A stretch of DNA of 64,000 nucleotides from Schistocephalus solidus. Lineage: Eukaryota; Platyhelminthes; Cestoda; Diphyllobothriidea; Diphyllobothriidae. The DNA lies in the NCBI GenBank assembly GCA_017591395.1, contig WEDG01001391.1:124001-188000 (forward strand), read 5' to 3'. A program made the translations under genes and the position numbers. The first letter of the stretch is position 1; every line of letters starts with the position of its first letter. The notes beneath the pieces are model-generated. The model was not told the DNA's origin, made no database searches, and saw only the letters and a list, made by a program, of their open reading frames with translations. Below, one piece after another: positions 42,201-48,395 of the stretch.

Positions 42201-44143
42201 AGCAAGAGCACTAAGCTGATAAAGATGACTATTGTATTAGGGGAGCGTATAGTAAGGATGGCTGTTAACACGAAGGGCCAACATTAGTTAATTTTCGAAA
42301 GCTAGGAATAAACAAATAGGATTCATTTATGAGTAAACGGCAAAGAAAAATCTAAATAATTGAAGTTGTAAATTGTTGTGAATGCAAGGGATGCTGTCAC
42401 AACGATTAAATTGCTTGCTTAGGGGACTATAATGGATAATATGTGGGATGCAGTCTAATTTGCTTCAACTGAGGGGTTCAACTAAGAACAAATATAAACG
42501 TTTAGTTTTGGTTAACCCACTCACACAAACGTTCATTATTTAGGCTAAAATACTACTAAATGGAACTTCCTTAAATGTGCCCTGACGAAACATCTTTTAG
42601 AAGCAAAGGCAATTAAAGTCTTACTTCTGAAAAGTTAGAGGAAATCAAGACGTACCTTACGGGACGAGAAGGAAAAGAGAAAAATTGAGCGAGGCGTTCT
42701 ATTTTCGGCTGTTGTTAAGTTTTCGCTTGAAAATACCATCCACAAGCCTTCGCTTGTGTAGAACCAGCAATACTTTTCATCTGTAATAGTTCCAATATAT
42801 TTTTTTAAAAATTCACATGCCATTTGTGATGCTTGAATTTGCGTTAACGTCTGAGGCAATATGCATTACCGATTAAAAGATGAATATATTTGCTTATTTA
42901 CCTTTAAGCCTCACCAATGACTGCTTAAATAAACTCTTCTGTTCATGATGACAATATTATTTTCATCCCTTTGACAAATATGTTTAAACTTAAAATGTAA
43001 GAAACATTTCAAATAAATAAGCGAATTCAAGTACGTTTGGCAACGGGCATCAAGTGAATTCGATAGTAAAATGTAAAATTTATGCGTGATTTTCTACAGT
43101 TTTAATTTCGTTCATATCAATGCTCACAGTTAATACGCACTAAAAGATCAAGTTTCACGTTCGTCCAGATAAAAAATTAAAATCCTATAGTAAACAGAAT
43201 TCTACTATCTGAAGTACTGAATATGGAAGAAAATAAATAATGAACCAAATAAATAATGTTAGCATGAAACATTTGCATTTTTTTACGCAGACTTCCTGGA
43301 GTCCTAGTTGCGGAAAAAAATCTTTTTAATGATGATTTTAAACATGATTATTGGCAAACTAAATTAATGAACATCTCCTAATATGATGGCGTAGCACAAC
43401 AATATTAAATATCATAAAAATATATCTTACGTGCGAAAAAATAATAAAATAAGGTCGCCTAAGAAATTTTATAATTAGCGTGCAATCCGTAAAGCAAAAA
43501 CGGACATATTAATGTGTATTGGCAACGTCAGTAACCTGTTTTATTAGATAAGGAAAGGAATTGGAATATAAAGGGAAATTCGGAAGGTCAACAGGGATGT
43601 TTTTACTTGACTTTACATGATTTTTATTTCAAAAATTTAAAATAATAAACTTACCATCACTCCATATAAGCTTATCGGGTATTGTTCCTTGAGTGAGTTG
43701 AACTATTTTTTCCAGCGGGATTGGATTATATTTCCGAAGGTACTTTACTAAAAGTGGATCAAACATAATGCTCGACGATGTTTTCTGTTTGTTTCGATGT
43801 ACGTGTGACAAAATCAAAATTATACAAGACAGATAAATTATATCTCAATCTCATATAGTCAGCTTGATATTTCATTAACTGGTTATACGCAGGTTATAAA
43901 TATTATTGTCTTTCATTTTTTCTAATGAACGGCTGAAAAACTGGAATGATAATCTGAATTATACGAAATTATGGCAAAAACCGGATTTTTCTATCCACTA
44001 AGGAAATAAAGAAAATAAATTAAATGCTTACTTGGCGTCACTATGAAAATCGAAATAGCGATCAGCCCCAAAATAATCAAGATGACCACGGAAGCGAGGA
44101 TTATGCCTCTCAAGCTTTCTGTGGATCCTTTTCCAAGAACAGT
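1609..44143 (-). CDS. Dipeptidyl-peptidase S9B-like membrane protein (DPP4/6/10 group), multi-exon, partial at both ends
   Basis: Whole-gene entry for the exons listed separately. Read on the minus strand, short open segments bounded by AG acceptors and GT donors line up in order with the DPP4/DPP6/DPP10 family: a single N-terminal transmembrane helix, propeller blades, a Cys-rich late blade, then the strand that enters the alpha/beta-hydrolase domain. The first twelve exons (44143 to 16579) keep one reading phase through eleven introns and total 376 codons, which is hard to obtain by chance. Members of this family are type II membrane proteins: DPP4 cleaves X-Pro dipeptides, while DPP6 and DPP10 are inactive potassium-channel partners. 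The catalytic triad lies beyond base 1, so activity cannot be judged. The family assignment is by eye from remembered family motifs. Exons are missing between 16.6 and 5.1 kb and between 3.5 and 2.0 kb, and the 5' exon is unknown. Confidence 0.8.
1975..2021 (-). CDS. DPP-like short exon before hydrolase domain
   Basis: The acceptor is ACATGCATCAG|TT and the donor is GAAAAG|GTATTT. The exon has 47 nt, phase 1 to 0, encoding NNVKSISLMEVYFEK. It corresponds to the family's 'lPevk-x-l-x-x-d' strand that begins the catalytic domain. Its phase fits the next exon. One exon connecting 3534 to 2021 (phase 2 to 1) was not found. Confidence 0.55.
2188..2365 (+). repeat. Dispersed repeat, copy 1
   Basis: Similar by eye to 59570-59745: shared blocks include GGAAGGGTGGTGCAGGGA, GCCCGGTGTCAAG and AAGAAGACCGGAGGCGGGAG, in the same order and spacing, with substitutions and small indels between. 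It is GC-rich compared with its surroundings. The family is unknown to me, and no coding frame is shared between the copies. Confidence 0.7.
2366..3533. other. Intron, nothing recognised
   Basis: A+T-rich sequence between the 3.6 kb and 2.0 kb exons. One short exon of the minus-strand gene (phase 2 to 1) should be here or nearby, but I could not find it. Confidence 0.4.
3534..3722 (-). CDS. DPP-like exon: cysteine-rich blade
   Basis: The acceptor is CATTACGGCAG|T and the donor is GGAAA|GTAATT. The exon has 189 nt, phase 2 to 2. It encodes PCVFCQPLRTCATITDAVYS, then a hydrophobic strand and GHVTCVYTL. The Cys-x-x-Cys-x5-Cys pattern followed by a Ser and a later Cys before a 'yTL' strand reproduces the disulfide-bearing last blade of DPP4/DPP10. 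The frame is open well upstream, so the acceptor could be earlier. Confidence 0.75.
3723..5002. other. Intron, nothing secure
   Basis: An open frame at 4023-4205 (-) follows a plausible acceptor (TTCTTGTAG), but it has no family motif and no fitting donor. Otherwise no feature was recognised. Confidence 0.35.
5003..5123 (-). CDS. Possible DPP-like exon (late propeller)
   Basis: The acceptor ACTGATATTCAG|TTG has a good pyrimidine tract and gives phase 0. The open frame encodes LMAEYFTMAAGNILHEEHVQ and then NYCMQIYSALAHLKR. This can be aligned with the family's 'LTsGnwEV ... iYFls' strand pair and lies in the right gene order. No donor gives the phase needed by the next exon (3722), so its 3' end is uncertain. 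Confidence 0.42.
6842..6938 (+). repeat. Degenerate CCTAAC-like tract
   Basis: Many diverged copies of an AACCNTAA-type unit (AACGTTAACCGTAAC, CACCTAACATGGAACCGTAA). It resembles an old telomere-like array or the tail of a repeat. Weak periodicity only. Confidence 0.4.
7677..7694. repeat. (TA)n microsatellite
   Basis: Uninterrupted TA dinucleotides, about nine units, in A+T-rich DNA. Confidence 0.85.
9836..9962 (+). repeat. Degenerate CCCTAA-like tract
   Basis: Contains ATAACCCTAGG, TTCAACCCTAAAAC and AATCCTAGTCCTAAAT. Imperfect repeats of the animal telomere unit complement, heavily mutated. Confidence 0.45.
12530..12640 (+). repeat. Degenerate CCCTAA-like tract
   Basis: Contains GGTCCTAACCGTAACGC, ATCTTAACCCTAACTTTA and CCCAACCCTCATC. 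Third such tract in the large intron, all on the same strand. Confidence 0.5.
14938..15060 (-). repeat. Copy of hammerhead-bearing repeat family
   Basis: Aligns by eye with 55364-55490: shared TTTCGCCGAT, GCTCCTCAGTGGGTC and CAGCGTTC blocks in the same order, with a different loop in between. It is likely a fragment of a retroelement terminal region. Only this ~120 bp core is clearly shared; the arms seen at 55 kb are absent. Confidence 0.75.
14948..15014 (-). ncRNA. Type I hammerhead ribozyme motif, diverged copy
   Basis: Minus-strand order: stem I strand CCCA, core CTGAGGA (a CUGANGA match), stem II GCTGA/TCGGC (one G-U pair), core GAA, stem III from the near-palindrome ACACGCGTTT, C at the cleavage position, then stem I partner TGGG. 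Stem III has one mismatch and is 2 nt longer than in the 55 kb copy. The loop of stem II is about 28 nt. Whether it is active is unknown. Confidence 0.7.
15953..16395 (-). mobile_element. tRNA-derived SINE with hammerhead-like body, head-to-tail dimer
   Basis: On the minus strand, the 3' half of one unit (16395-16255) is followed by a full unit with tRNA-like head (A box within 16202-16220, B box GGGTTCGAATCTC at 16165-16177). The full unit continues into the body with CTGATGACGGC and ends near 15953. The 3' parts of both units share GTGCTCACC-like and GGAGCTCA-like blocks with the copies at 36 kb. The join repeats the CATATTCCCGATCGCAAA spacer seen at 36.4 kb. Confidence 0.8.
16093..16137 (-). 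ncRNA. Hammerhead-like motif in SINE
   Basis: Minus-strand order: GACTGG, CTGATGA, C, GGC/GCC hairpin with a six-base loop, A, GAA, palindrome ATGGCCAT, T, CCGATC. Stem I (GACTGG with CCGATC) has one C-A mismatch. The base of stem II is a C-A opposition rather than the usual G-C. The same layout recurs at 36527-36572. Confidence 0.6.
16579..16656 (-). CDS. Probable DPP-like exon
   Basis: The donor CCC|GTAAGC is strong; the acceptor GCTTTAAAG|TTG is only moderate. The exon has 78 nt, phase 0 to 0, encoding LWLQRISHDQRDKSFICLTF plus WIHIRP. The 'SxDxxDKSF' stretch resembles the family's 'FS-x-DGS-x-F' strand. An alternative acceptor lies upstream at GAATAG, but it needs another phase. Confidence 0.5.
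17241..17279 (-). CDS. DPP-like micro-exon
   Basis: The acceptor CTTATTTTAG|ATA and donor GGAAG|GTATGT are both near consensus. The exon has 39 nt, phase 0 to 0, encoding IWHFRSANGIVRK. It takes the place of the family's 'W-x-x-x-x-x-P' linker between two blades. The peptide is too short to be diagnostic; support comes from splice sites and phase. Confidence 0.65.
17280..18710. other. Intron, nothing recognised
   Basis: A+T-rich; no repeats or motifs identified between the micro-exon and the 18.8 kb exon. Confidence 0.45.
18711..18849 (-). CDS. DPP-like exon: 'KAAWFSRESLLL' blade
   Basis: The acceptor is GCATTTTTAG|G and the donor is CAACTT|GTAAGA. The exon has 139 nt, phase 2 to 0. It encodes SFCVVKAAWFSRESLLLMIT, then KRSLWILLCRLSSEG. 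In the family a 'v-W-s-t-x-vl' strand is followed by an Asn/Arg-rich turn and a 'C-x-x-x-G' strand, and both are visible. Strong by sequence and splice sites. Confidence 0.82.
18850..23702. other. Intron with G-rich tract
   Basis: Contains a G-rich run at about 22469-22487 (seven G, T, nine G). An additional propeller exon could be hidden here, since the encoded loop is short. Otherwise nothing recognised. Confidence 0.4.
22469..22487 (+). repeat. Oligo-G tract
   Basis: Two long G runs separated by a single T, unusual in this A+T-rich window. Confidence 0.85.
23703..23779 (-). CDS. DPP-like exon: 'RYPEVSE' segment
   Basis: The acceptor is TTTGCTGCAG|CCG. The donor AATAA|GTGTGA is weaker, but it is the only phase-2 donor in the open frame. 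The exon has 77 nt and includes IQSRYPEVSELF, which fits the 'rYPKaG' element of the family. The loop to the next exon is shorter than in vertebrate members, so a further exon between 23.7 and 18.85 kb could be missing. The frame stays open to 23558 if the donor is misplaced. Confidence 0.62.
23780..25871. other. Intron with overlapping open frames
   Basis: Open frames on both strands at 25018-25423 (87-89 codons) are of unknown meaning, with base composition higher in G+C than the surroundings. No splice sites or motif support an exon. Possibly an old mobile-element fragment. Confidence 0.3.
25872..25978 (-). CDS. DPP-like exon: 'FWMSP' (WWSPDG-equivalent)
   Basis: The acceptor is ATTACTTCAG|CT and the donor is AATGTG|GTTAGT (a GTGGTT donor 3 nt earlier is possible). 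The exon has 107 nt, phase 1 to 0. It encodes MYDYENTDVFWMSP and then TKVIFMAFQRNGIS. This is the family's most recognisable propeller motif, a Trp-x-Ser-Pro turn followed by a hydrophobic strand. The double-glutamate substrate motif of DPP4, which should lie just before it, is not present in recognisable form (YDYEN here). Confidence 0.82.
26272..26404 (-). CDS. DPP-like exon: 'DNFYF ... LTCNSTQKIIYG' blade
   Basis: The acceptor is GCTTATAG|GTAGCT and the donor is TTTAG|GTAAAT. The exon has 133 nt, phase 0 to 1. It encodes VAAIEDNFYFSKRL, then LTCNSTQKIIYGQPHFRYL. In the family an Asn-rich 'NNIYY' strand is followed by 'LT-x-G' and 'I-x-x-G' before the conserved Trp/Tyr-Glu motif, and the same order is seen here. 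Confidence 0.8.
26405..30440. other. Intron, mostly unrecognised
   Basis: Contains the tRNA-like sequence at 27276-27345. The rest is A+T-rich with no supported gene. Confidence 0.4.
27276..27345 (-). tRNA. tRNA-like sequence (pseudogene or SINE head)
   Basis: On the minus strand the acceptor arms GGCATCG and CGAGGTC pair with one mismatch and one wobble. The D arm GCTC...GAGC is intact, the A-box region is TAGCTCAGTTGG, and the T loop TTCGAAT is exact with B-box similarity. The anticodon stem does not pair (CTAAA against CCCTT) and the T stem is weak, so this is not a working tRNA. It is probably a tRNA pseudogene or the promoter head of a SINE. Confidence 0.6.
30450..32350 (+). mobile_element. 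Penelope-like element, copy 1 (degenerate, in intron, antisense to host gene)
   Basis: Frameshifts and stops are many, but the landmarks occur in order. A GLPNVH segment followed by HPIVNTRNSP (30971-31035) matches the family's YGLPKxHK...RPIV. DVSQLFTKVSLIET (about 31135-31176) is RT motif A. FVDDN (31424-31438) is a likely motif C. EIR-LQDALR-NGYLEN (31709-31756) is the C-terminal thumb. FCGAGYNGLT followed by KRIREHIPVWLGKG is the GIY-YIG endonuclease (32010-32110). Penelope-like elements encode one protein joining RT and GIY-YIG. The family match is by eye; the 5' limit is uncertain. Confidence 0.75.
32040..32246 (+). pseudogene. GIY-YIG endonuclease remnant of Penelope-like element, copy 1
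   Basis: The longest intact stretch of copy 1. KRIREHIPVWLGKGDLKSIS plus SSILAHL parallels KRIREHIPAWLSKGEVKSIK plus SAILAHL at 50131-50220, showing that the two elements belong to one family. The Tyr-Ile-Gly element appears as GYNG in another frame just upstream, so a frameshift separates the active-site tyrosine region from the conserved Arg/Glu helix. Not functional. Confidence 0.75.
32351..33774. other. Intron, nothing recognised
   Basis: A+T-rich sequence following the Penelope-like remnant; no terminal repeat of the element was recognised. Confidence 0.4.
33775..33874 (-). CDS. DPP-like exon: blade with 'RWANQG' turn
   Basis: The acceptor is TATGTTCAG|G and the donor is GAAATG|GTGAGT. 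The exon has 100 nt, phase 2 to 0. It encodes a segment with NNLDVERFDLTFL and VIRWANQGTEM, corresponding to the family's W-x-L strand and the 'aaWsp-G' turn. The next exon then starts VAAIEDNFYF, the expected 'v-dNNiYy' strand. Confidence 0.78.
35584..35641. repeat. (TA)n microsatellite
   Basis: About 29 uninterrupted TA units. It directly abuts the start of the SINE cluster; the open frames that read through it (IYIYIY runs) are artefacts. Confidence 0.95.
35646..35725 (-). mobile_element. SINE body fragment, inverted
   Basis: The minus strand carries GCTGATGACGGCTAATAAGCC and CTCCCTTGTCTTTGGT, the hammerhead-like body of the SINE. The tRNA head is missing. The stem III palindrome and stem I partner are mutated (ATATCCACT instead of ATGGCCAT). 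It lies head-to-head with the following plus-strand units. Confidence 0.7.
35735..36185 (+). mobile_element. SINE, partial plus full unit in tandem
   Basis: A 3' half unit (35735-35893, with CTTTGTCGGCCATG and ACGAGTAAGTCC) is followed by a full unit. The full unit has a tRNA-like head with B-box-like GAGTTCGAGCCTC (35956-35968), body GGCTGATGACGGCC (36001-36014) and a 3' part with CTTTGTCGGTCATG and GGGACGAGTAAGTCC. It ends in TAACATT before the next (TA)n. In this copy the base at the hammerhead cleavage position is G, which should abolish cleavage. Confidence 0.75.
36187..36219. repeat. (TA)n microsatellite
   Basis: About 16 TA units between two SINE units. Confidence 0.9.
36222..36425 (+). 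mobile_element. SINE partial unit with inverted-repeat start
   Basis: Begins with an inverted repeat (GAACCAACAAAGACAAGAGA against TCTTTGTCTTTGTCGGTTC), then continues as the 3' half of the SINE (CATATGCTATACATCGCTTTG, GCTCCAGGGCACAAC, GGTGAGCCACACAC). It joins the next unit through CATATTCCCGATCGCAAA. Confidence 0.7.
36440..36724 (+). mobile_element. tRNA-derived SINE, best full copy
   Basis: The head has an A box (TGGCTCAATGG, 36445-36455) and an exact consensus B box (GGTTCGAATCC, 36488-36498), the internal RNA polymerase III promoter of a tRNA. The anticodon-arm remnant TTCGA/TTGAA still pairs around a TAA triplet. The body carries the hammerhead-like motif, then CTCCCTTGTCTTTGTCGATTC. 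The 3' part parallels the previous unit and ends at a short (TA)n (about 36713-36724). No protein is encoded; mobilisation would need an autonomous element. Confidence 0.85.
36527..36572 (+). ncRNA. Hammerhead-like ribozyme motif in SINE
   Basis: Order: GACTGG (stem I), CTGATGA (core), C, GGC-GTAATAA-GCC (stem II), A, GAA (core), ATGGCCAT (self-complementary stem III), T (cleavage position, allowed), CCGGTC (stem I partner, one G-U pair). All core bases match. Weak points are the C-A opposition at the base of stem II and a competing hairpin CTGGCT/AGCCAG. The layout matches the Smα hammerhead of schistosomes, which is also behind a tRNA-like promoter. Activity not shown. Confidence 0.62.
37202..37254 (-). 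CDS. DPP-like exon: short propeller exon
   Basis: The acceptor is CTTCATAAG|GGG and the donor is CAGTC|GTAAGT. The exon has 53 nt, phase 0 to 2, and encodes GSINSGGKSYEVIILGQ. It supplies the 'S-A-x-Y-x-I-Y' strand expected between the flanking exons, and its phases fit both neighbours exactly. It is too short to stand alone; the support is positional and phase-based. Confidence 0.7.
37255..40907. other. Intron, nothing secure
   Basis: A short segment 37673-37715 (-) has fair splice signals but the wrong phase for the gene. Otherwise A+T-rich with no feature. Confidence 0.4.
40908..40979 (-). CDS. DPP-like exon: 'SPD' propeller strand
   Basis: The acceptor is TTATGTAG|GAT and the donor is CAC|GTAAGT. 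The exon is exactly 24 codons, phase 0 to 0. It reads DLHVNDVTLSPDKTTWLVEY plus EIEH. This matches the family segment in which a Ser-Pro-Asp turn precedes a hydrophobic strand. The match and the clean splice sites make it one of the better-supported exons. Confidence 0.8.
40980..42655. other. Intron, nothing recognised
   Basis: A+T-rich; no repeat or gene identified. Confidence 0.45.
42656..42780 (-). CDS. DPP-like exon: propeller blade 1
   Basis: The acceptor is ACTATTACAG|AT and the donor is CGTAAG|GTACGT, a strong site. The exon has 125 nt, phase 1 to 0. It encodes EKYCWFYTSEGLWMVFSSEN and then a Thr-rich run ending FSFSSRK, the position of the family's 'vyks-dG-v' strand and following Thr-rich turn. 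An in-frame AG further upstream (GCCTCAG) gives the wrong phase and a stop, so it was rejected. Confidence 0.75.
42781..43654. other. Intron, nothing recognised
   Basis: Short A+T-rich intron. The frame upstream of the 42780 exon is open to 42859, but it gives the wrong phase. Confidence 0.45.
43655..43747 (-). CDS. DPP-like exon: start of extracellular region
   Basis: I chose the acceptor CACTTTTAG|TA over the upstream AACAG because only it keeps phase 1 open from the transmembrane exon; the donor is GATG|GTAAGT. The exon has 93 nt. It encodes a segment with NPIPLEKIVQL and then PDKLIWSD. This fits the family's Leu-Glu-Asp-Leu-Phe element followed by Trp-x-x-Asp at the first blade. The open frame continues upstream of this acceptor, so a longer exon form cannot be excluded. 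Confidence 0.72.
44032..44143 (-). CDS. DPP-like exon: transmembrane signal anchor
   Basis: The acceptor is a pyrimidine-rich tract ending TTGTTAG and the donor is CAA|GTAAGC. The exon has 112 nt, phase 0 in and phase 1 out. It encodes a short hydrophilic lead containing GSTESLRG, then about 22 hydrophobic residues (IILASVVILIILGLIAISIF), then IVTP. This is the same layout as the membrane anchor of DPP6/DPP10, where the helix ends in a similar LLTP-type motif. The upstream cytoplasmic exon was not identified. Confidence 0.8.
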
Positions 44144-47100
44144 CTAACAAGAAAAAAGTGGCATTAAAATGATATCCTTTTCTGTGTACGTCAGAAAAAT
44201 AAACAATTAAAATCACAACAAAAGAAATCTATTTATTAAAGAGGTTCAGGTAACTGAGGAGTTTGTTGTTTTCAATGCAAAGGCAAACATCCTTGAAATT
44301 TTAATTGTAGGCTGGCCTATAAAATTATATATATAAACAACTCAACAACATAAAAACTGGTAATTAATTATTGTTTTGTTCGCTAATAGACAAATAGTCC
44401 CCCATTTCCAATATGAGTCTCACTGAATTTCAGGCAAGTTGTGTATTTTAAATTTAAAAAGCAGAGCTTTCTTCCTCTCCTGCTGAAAGAACTGTTAAGT
44501 ATATAGCCTCAAGTAGACATTTTGCCTTAAATTAAACAGCAGAAATTATGTTTTTGAAATCTTTAGATACCAAAGCTATAAAATTGCGCGTATTTTTCAA
44601 TCAAATAAAATACTATAAGAGTTCCTTTGAAGGTGTGAATACATCTTGTAAATTGCTTTTTCAGACATGTTTTAGCGAATATTCTATCACTTTTATGCTT
44701 GGTGCATTCTCATATGCCTTTCAAAGTCTAACATTGTATCTTTTTTGCAGGAAATCTTGAAACTTTTGCGATATATAAAATAACTGATGAAGATAGTTAA
44801 CGCAGTGCAATAGCATGATTGAATATTGTTATGACTTGTCTTATACTCTTCTCGCCAGTTGGAGGAAGCCCAAATGATTCGGTGGGGCATCAAAGACTGC
44901 GCACTTGCGTTATGTTTGAGGTTATTGATATTTACATTGTTAACAGCCTAAGCCCCTTTTTTGATATGCCAACTGCGAATTCCATTTTATTGTTGTTAAG
45001 ATTATCTTGATAGAGAACTTTGAATTGTTTGCATACAAAGTATATATTTTCATGAATTTCAAACACATGCAAACGCGTTAGCTTAAAAAGAATTTGCGCA
45101 GGTGCTCTGCAGGCATTTATATCGGTGACCTTTACACAATTTAGAACTTATGGGACCTTTTGAATTTGCTGTCTTTAGAACACTGTGTTAGAATGGCGCA
45201 AAAGACAAAGCAGATAATTTTACTTTCTGGACAAAACGAGGACAACTGGATTTGTTAGAGTTAAATGCAAATATGTCATCACAGACATAATGAAATTGAT
45301 GGCTCTTATTTTCCGAAATAAGCTCTCGCACAAAGTTAACTACGAAGGTATGAACTGCAGAAGTATTGACCGCAACGCCCTTTTTTTCATTCAAAAGGAA
45401 TCATAAGAAAGGTTTTTTTAAAAACTAAGGGTGTTTTCATATACAGAAAGCGAATGATTTTTAACAGCAGATATAGTCTTTCCAACCTGAAATATTGTTG
45501 CACCTTAATTGATTGCATTTGAATTTTTAGCTTTGCATGTATCACATGTAATTTAATACAAAAACTGCAGCAGAAAATTACAGTGTGGGAAAAAATTATT
45601 TATATTTTGTGAACAACTCTGGCTTTGTATCAAGATGTTGTTTTTGACAGAAAACACCTACATAGTAGAGATTTTATTAGGCCATTTGAATCTAATAACT
45701 TTCCAATGTCAGTTACATTCCATGGGCTGGGTGTCTGTAAGACATATTTTGAAGAATATACATGGATCGAGCAAATTTAAAAAAATGCAAAGATGGTGCT
45801 TATTACATAAGGATTCAATTATAAAATTAAGTGATTTATACTTTTGAGTTTGAAATTAACTTGAACTAGTGACATATACCTGAACAAAATCGGTAGACTG
45901 CAAATTCAGTATTTAATTTGTCACAAATAGTTTAATGAGTGTTAGACATTCAAGTCCCAGCATTTTTTAGGCAATTGCCCGTGGATATAGAGACGGGGTT
46001 CCAAAGGGTTACAAAACTAACCTCTCCTAATAAAAGCATAAGTGTAAACAGCACATATAGCAATGCGGGAAGGAACTTCGCCTTCGCCGGTTGAAGAGGA
46101 GTGAATATTCATTTATGAAAAACATTTTTTAAATTTGGAAAACTAAATTGCTGAACAATTGACTAAATATCCTCAAACTAAGTCGATATCACGAAATGCA
46201 TATAAGACATTTGGGCTAGACACAAGGGATGAGGTTGTTCTCTTGATAAAACATGCAAACGTAATTTCTCGGAAATAAGGTAGCGAAAATGATTATTATT
46301 GACAATCAAGTAATTTGCTTTTTTACTAAATTTGCGTATAAAACATATATAATCACTCATATTGTCTTGGTAAAGATAGTCAAAGCTTCTTCTGACGAAT
46401 ATAAAATAAAATGTTGTCAATGCTAAATTTAAAAAAATGCATGTTCAATTAAAAGCAAAAGAAGCTGCTGGGTAAATATTCGAGCAGCTTGTTCTATTAT
46501 ATCTACACTGTTTTCCTTGTAGTTTAATATTTGCAAATTAAAGCAAACCATTATGCAGTAAAATGTAACGTGTCTTGGGGTACAAAATCAGCAAGATAGG
46601 CTTACATTTAAATTTAAATATTTCGGAGAAAGGTAAAACATAAGTAAAAGGTAAAATGGACATTATTATACAACTTGCCGGTGGCTGGTGATCACTCCGA
46701 GGATGGCCTTTTATTTTTCGAAACATAACTGAAATCACCTTTTTCTTATCAATTGGAAGAGCTGTTTGCTCCGGTTATGGTACATAATTGGCTCCAAGGG
46801 CAATCACATGGGTTAAGTAGAACCGCTAGGGCCACAGGGGTTCTAAAATAATGTGATCTCACCATGCAATTCTCCGTTTGCGGGATTTGGGTTTGCCCGA
46901 ATGCCCATTGGCTGGTGTGAACCACTAATAATTGTCGTTGATTTAACTGGTCAATTGCTCATTATATAAGGCAACCAAAAGCACTTTTATACTATAATGT
47001 CGCTGACTGATTAAATACCATGTTAAGCAAAAGAGCTAGTATAGGCAGTGCAGTCTGGTGTTTTAGATGAATAGTGCACCCTCTATTCAGCAGTACATAA

Positions 47101-48290
47101 GGAAAATAAGTTGTTTTATACAACATCCAATACTTTTGATATATCAATAAAGCAATAAAAGTTAAAAACATTTATGCATAAGCAAGATAAATATTGTTCC
47201 CCGGTTATCGCAATAGGCTTCGTTTGTAGCATTTGCTCTGGAAAAATCAGGCTAGTTGATTATAGACACATTTGAATTATAAAATGACAGTAAGGTCCAG
47301 CCAAAGGAAGAAGCTTATCTCCTCCAAAAATATCACGAATGCAGAACATCTTAGCGTATTCTGTTCAAATAAATCAGAGGTAGAATAGTTTGTGAAATTA
47401 ACTTTCGTATTTTGCTAAATTTGTAATATTTGCGTATCAATTATTAAAAATATGAAGAATTATATTAAAAGTAATAACTTAACACCCCTTTCACTAAAAT
47501 ACTTAGATACAGGGCGTTTCATATTTCCGGAAGTAATTGATCCATTTTGGAAACATTTTAACTATTTGATGAACGACAATGATGACTGAGGCTTCCTTGT
47601 ATTAGATAGTGCTTTATGTGACGCCTAAGTTTAAATGCGCCTAAATAAAGGGCATACATCTCACTCAGTAAAGATTTGTCGGAAAGGGTTCACGAAAGCA
47701 AATCACTGGTACAATATTACTGAAGATATTAATATAGTTCAAAATATTATTTTTAAGCACATTTTATTTATTTGTTTCCGACAATTAGAACACCATGATG
47801 TTTGACACAATTTTAAGGGCATAATTTCCAGTAACTGTGCTGCAGTCGTTTGTTAGAAACCGATATTCTTATATTGTCCGTTTTTATATTAAATGACACA
47901 TAGTTGAGTAAAAAAGATGAATTTCACTTAGTTTACTGCTCGATAAATATGTTCAAATTTTTCCATTAAGTCACATGTTAGCGGGCCAAAATGTTACTTA
48001 CAGATAATTTGAAATCAGACAATTGCAACGTTGAAAAATCTTCGGTCAAAGTTATGTTTGGTTTTTGCTCACCGCTGGTGTCCATAGGGTTTCAGTGTCT
48101 TCTCTATATCAGTTATTAATTTAAGATTTTCAAAGGTTGCCATCACATGCTCGTAGATGTAGGCATTGTGGAATATATTTATTAAGAAATTTATACTAAG
48201 ACTGTTCTGGAAGGCACATAGCAATATTTTGAGCGTTTACGTGTTTTGTTTTCGATGAGATGACCGCTAAGGCCCTATTTGAATACTCAC
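44144..48290. other. 5' region or first intron of the DPP-like gene
   Basis: No exon is securely identified. Minus-strand open frames at 45188-45394 and 46178-46420 have no matching splice sites or motif. The cytoplasmic exon of the gene may lie here or further upstream. Confidence 0.35.
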
Positions 48291-48395
48291 CACAAAAAAT
48301 TATCAGTATTGAAAAAACGAACGTCAGGAGTACCCACATAATGATGATGATTTTGATCAATTCAAAACTTTCCATAGCAGGCTGCTCATTGAAAC
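48291..48395 (-). CDS. Possible exon with a hydrophobic helix (unassigned)
   Basis: The acceptor AAACTTAACAG|GT and donor TTTTGTG|GTGAGT bound a 105 nt segment. In one frame it reads FNEQPAMESFELIK and then a hydrophobic run (IIIIMWVLLTFVFSILIIFC). It could be an internal exon or, from the ATG at 48375, a first exon. It ends in phase 1, like the transmembrane exon at 44032-44143, so it might be an alternative membrane-anchor exon or belong to another gene. A+T-rich DNA makes hydrophobic runs by chance, so confidence is low. Confidence 0.3.

Noticed and set aside
43748..43784. Earlier acceptor (AACAG) for the 43.7 kb exon
   Set aside because: Joined to the transmembrane exon it runs into a stop; the CTTTTAG acceptor at 43748 keeps the frame.
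44693..44893. Minus-strand frame just upstream of the transmembrane exon as the cytoplasmic exon
   Set aside because: The only nearby GT donor gives phase 1, whereas the transmembrane exon needs phase 0.
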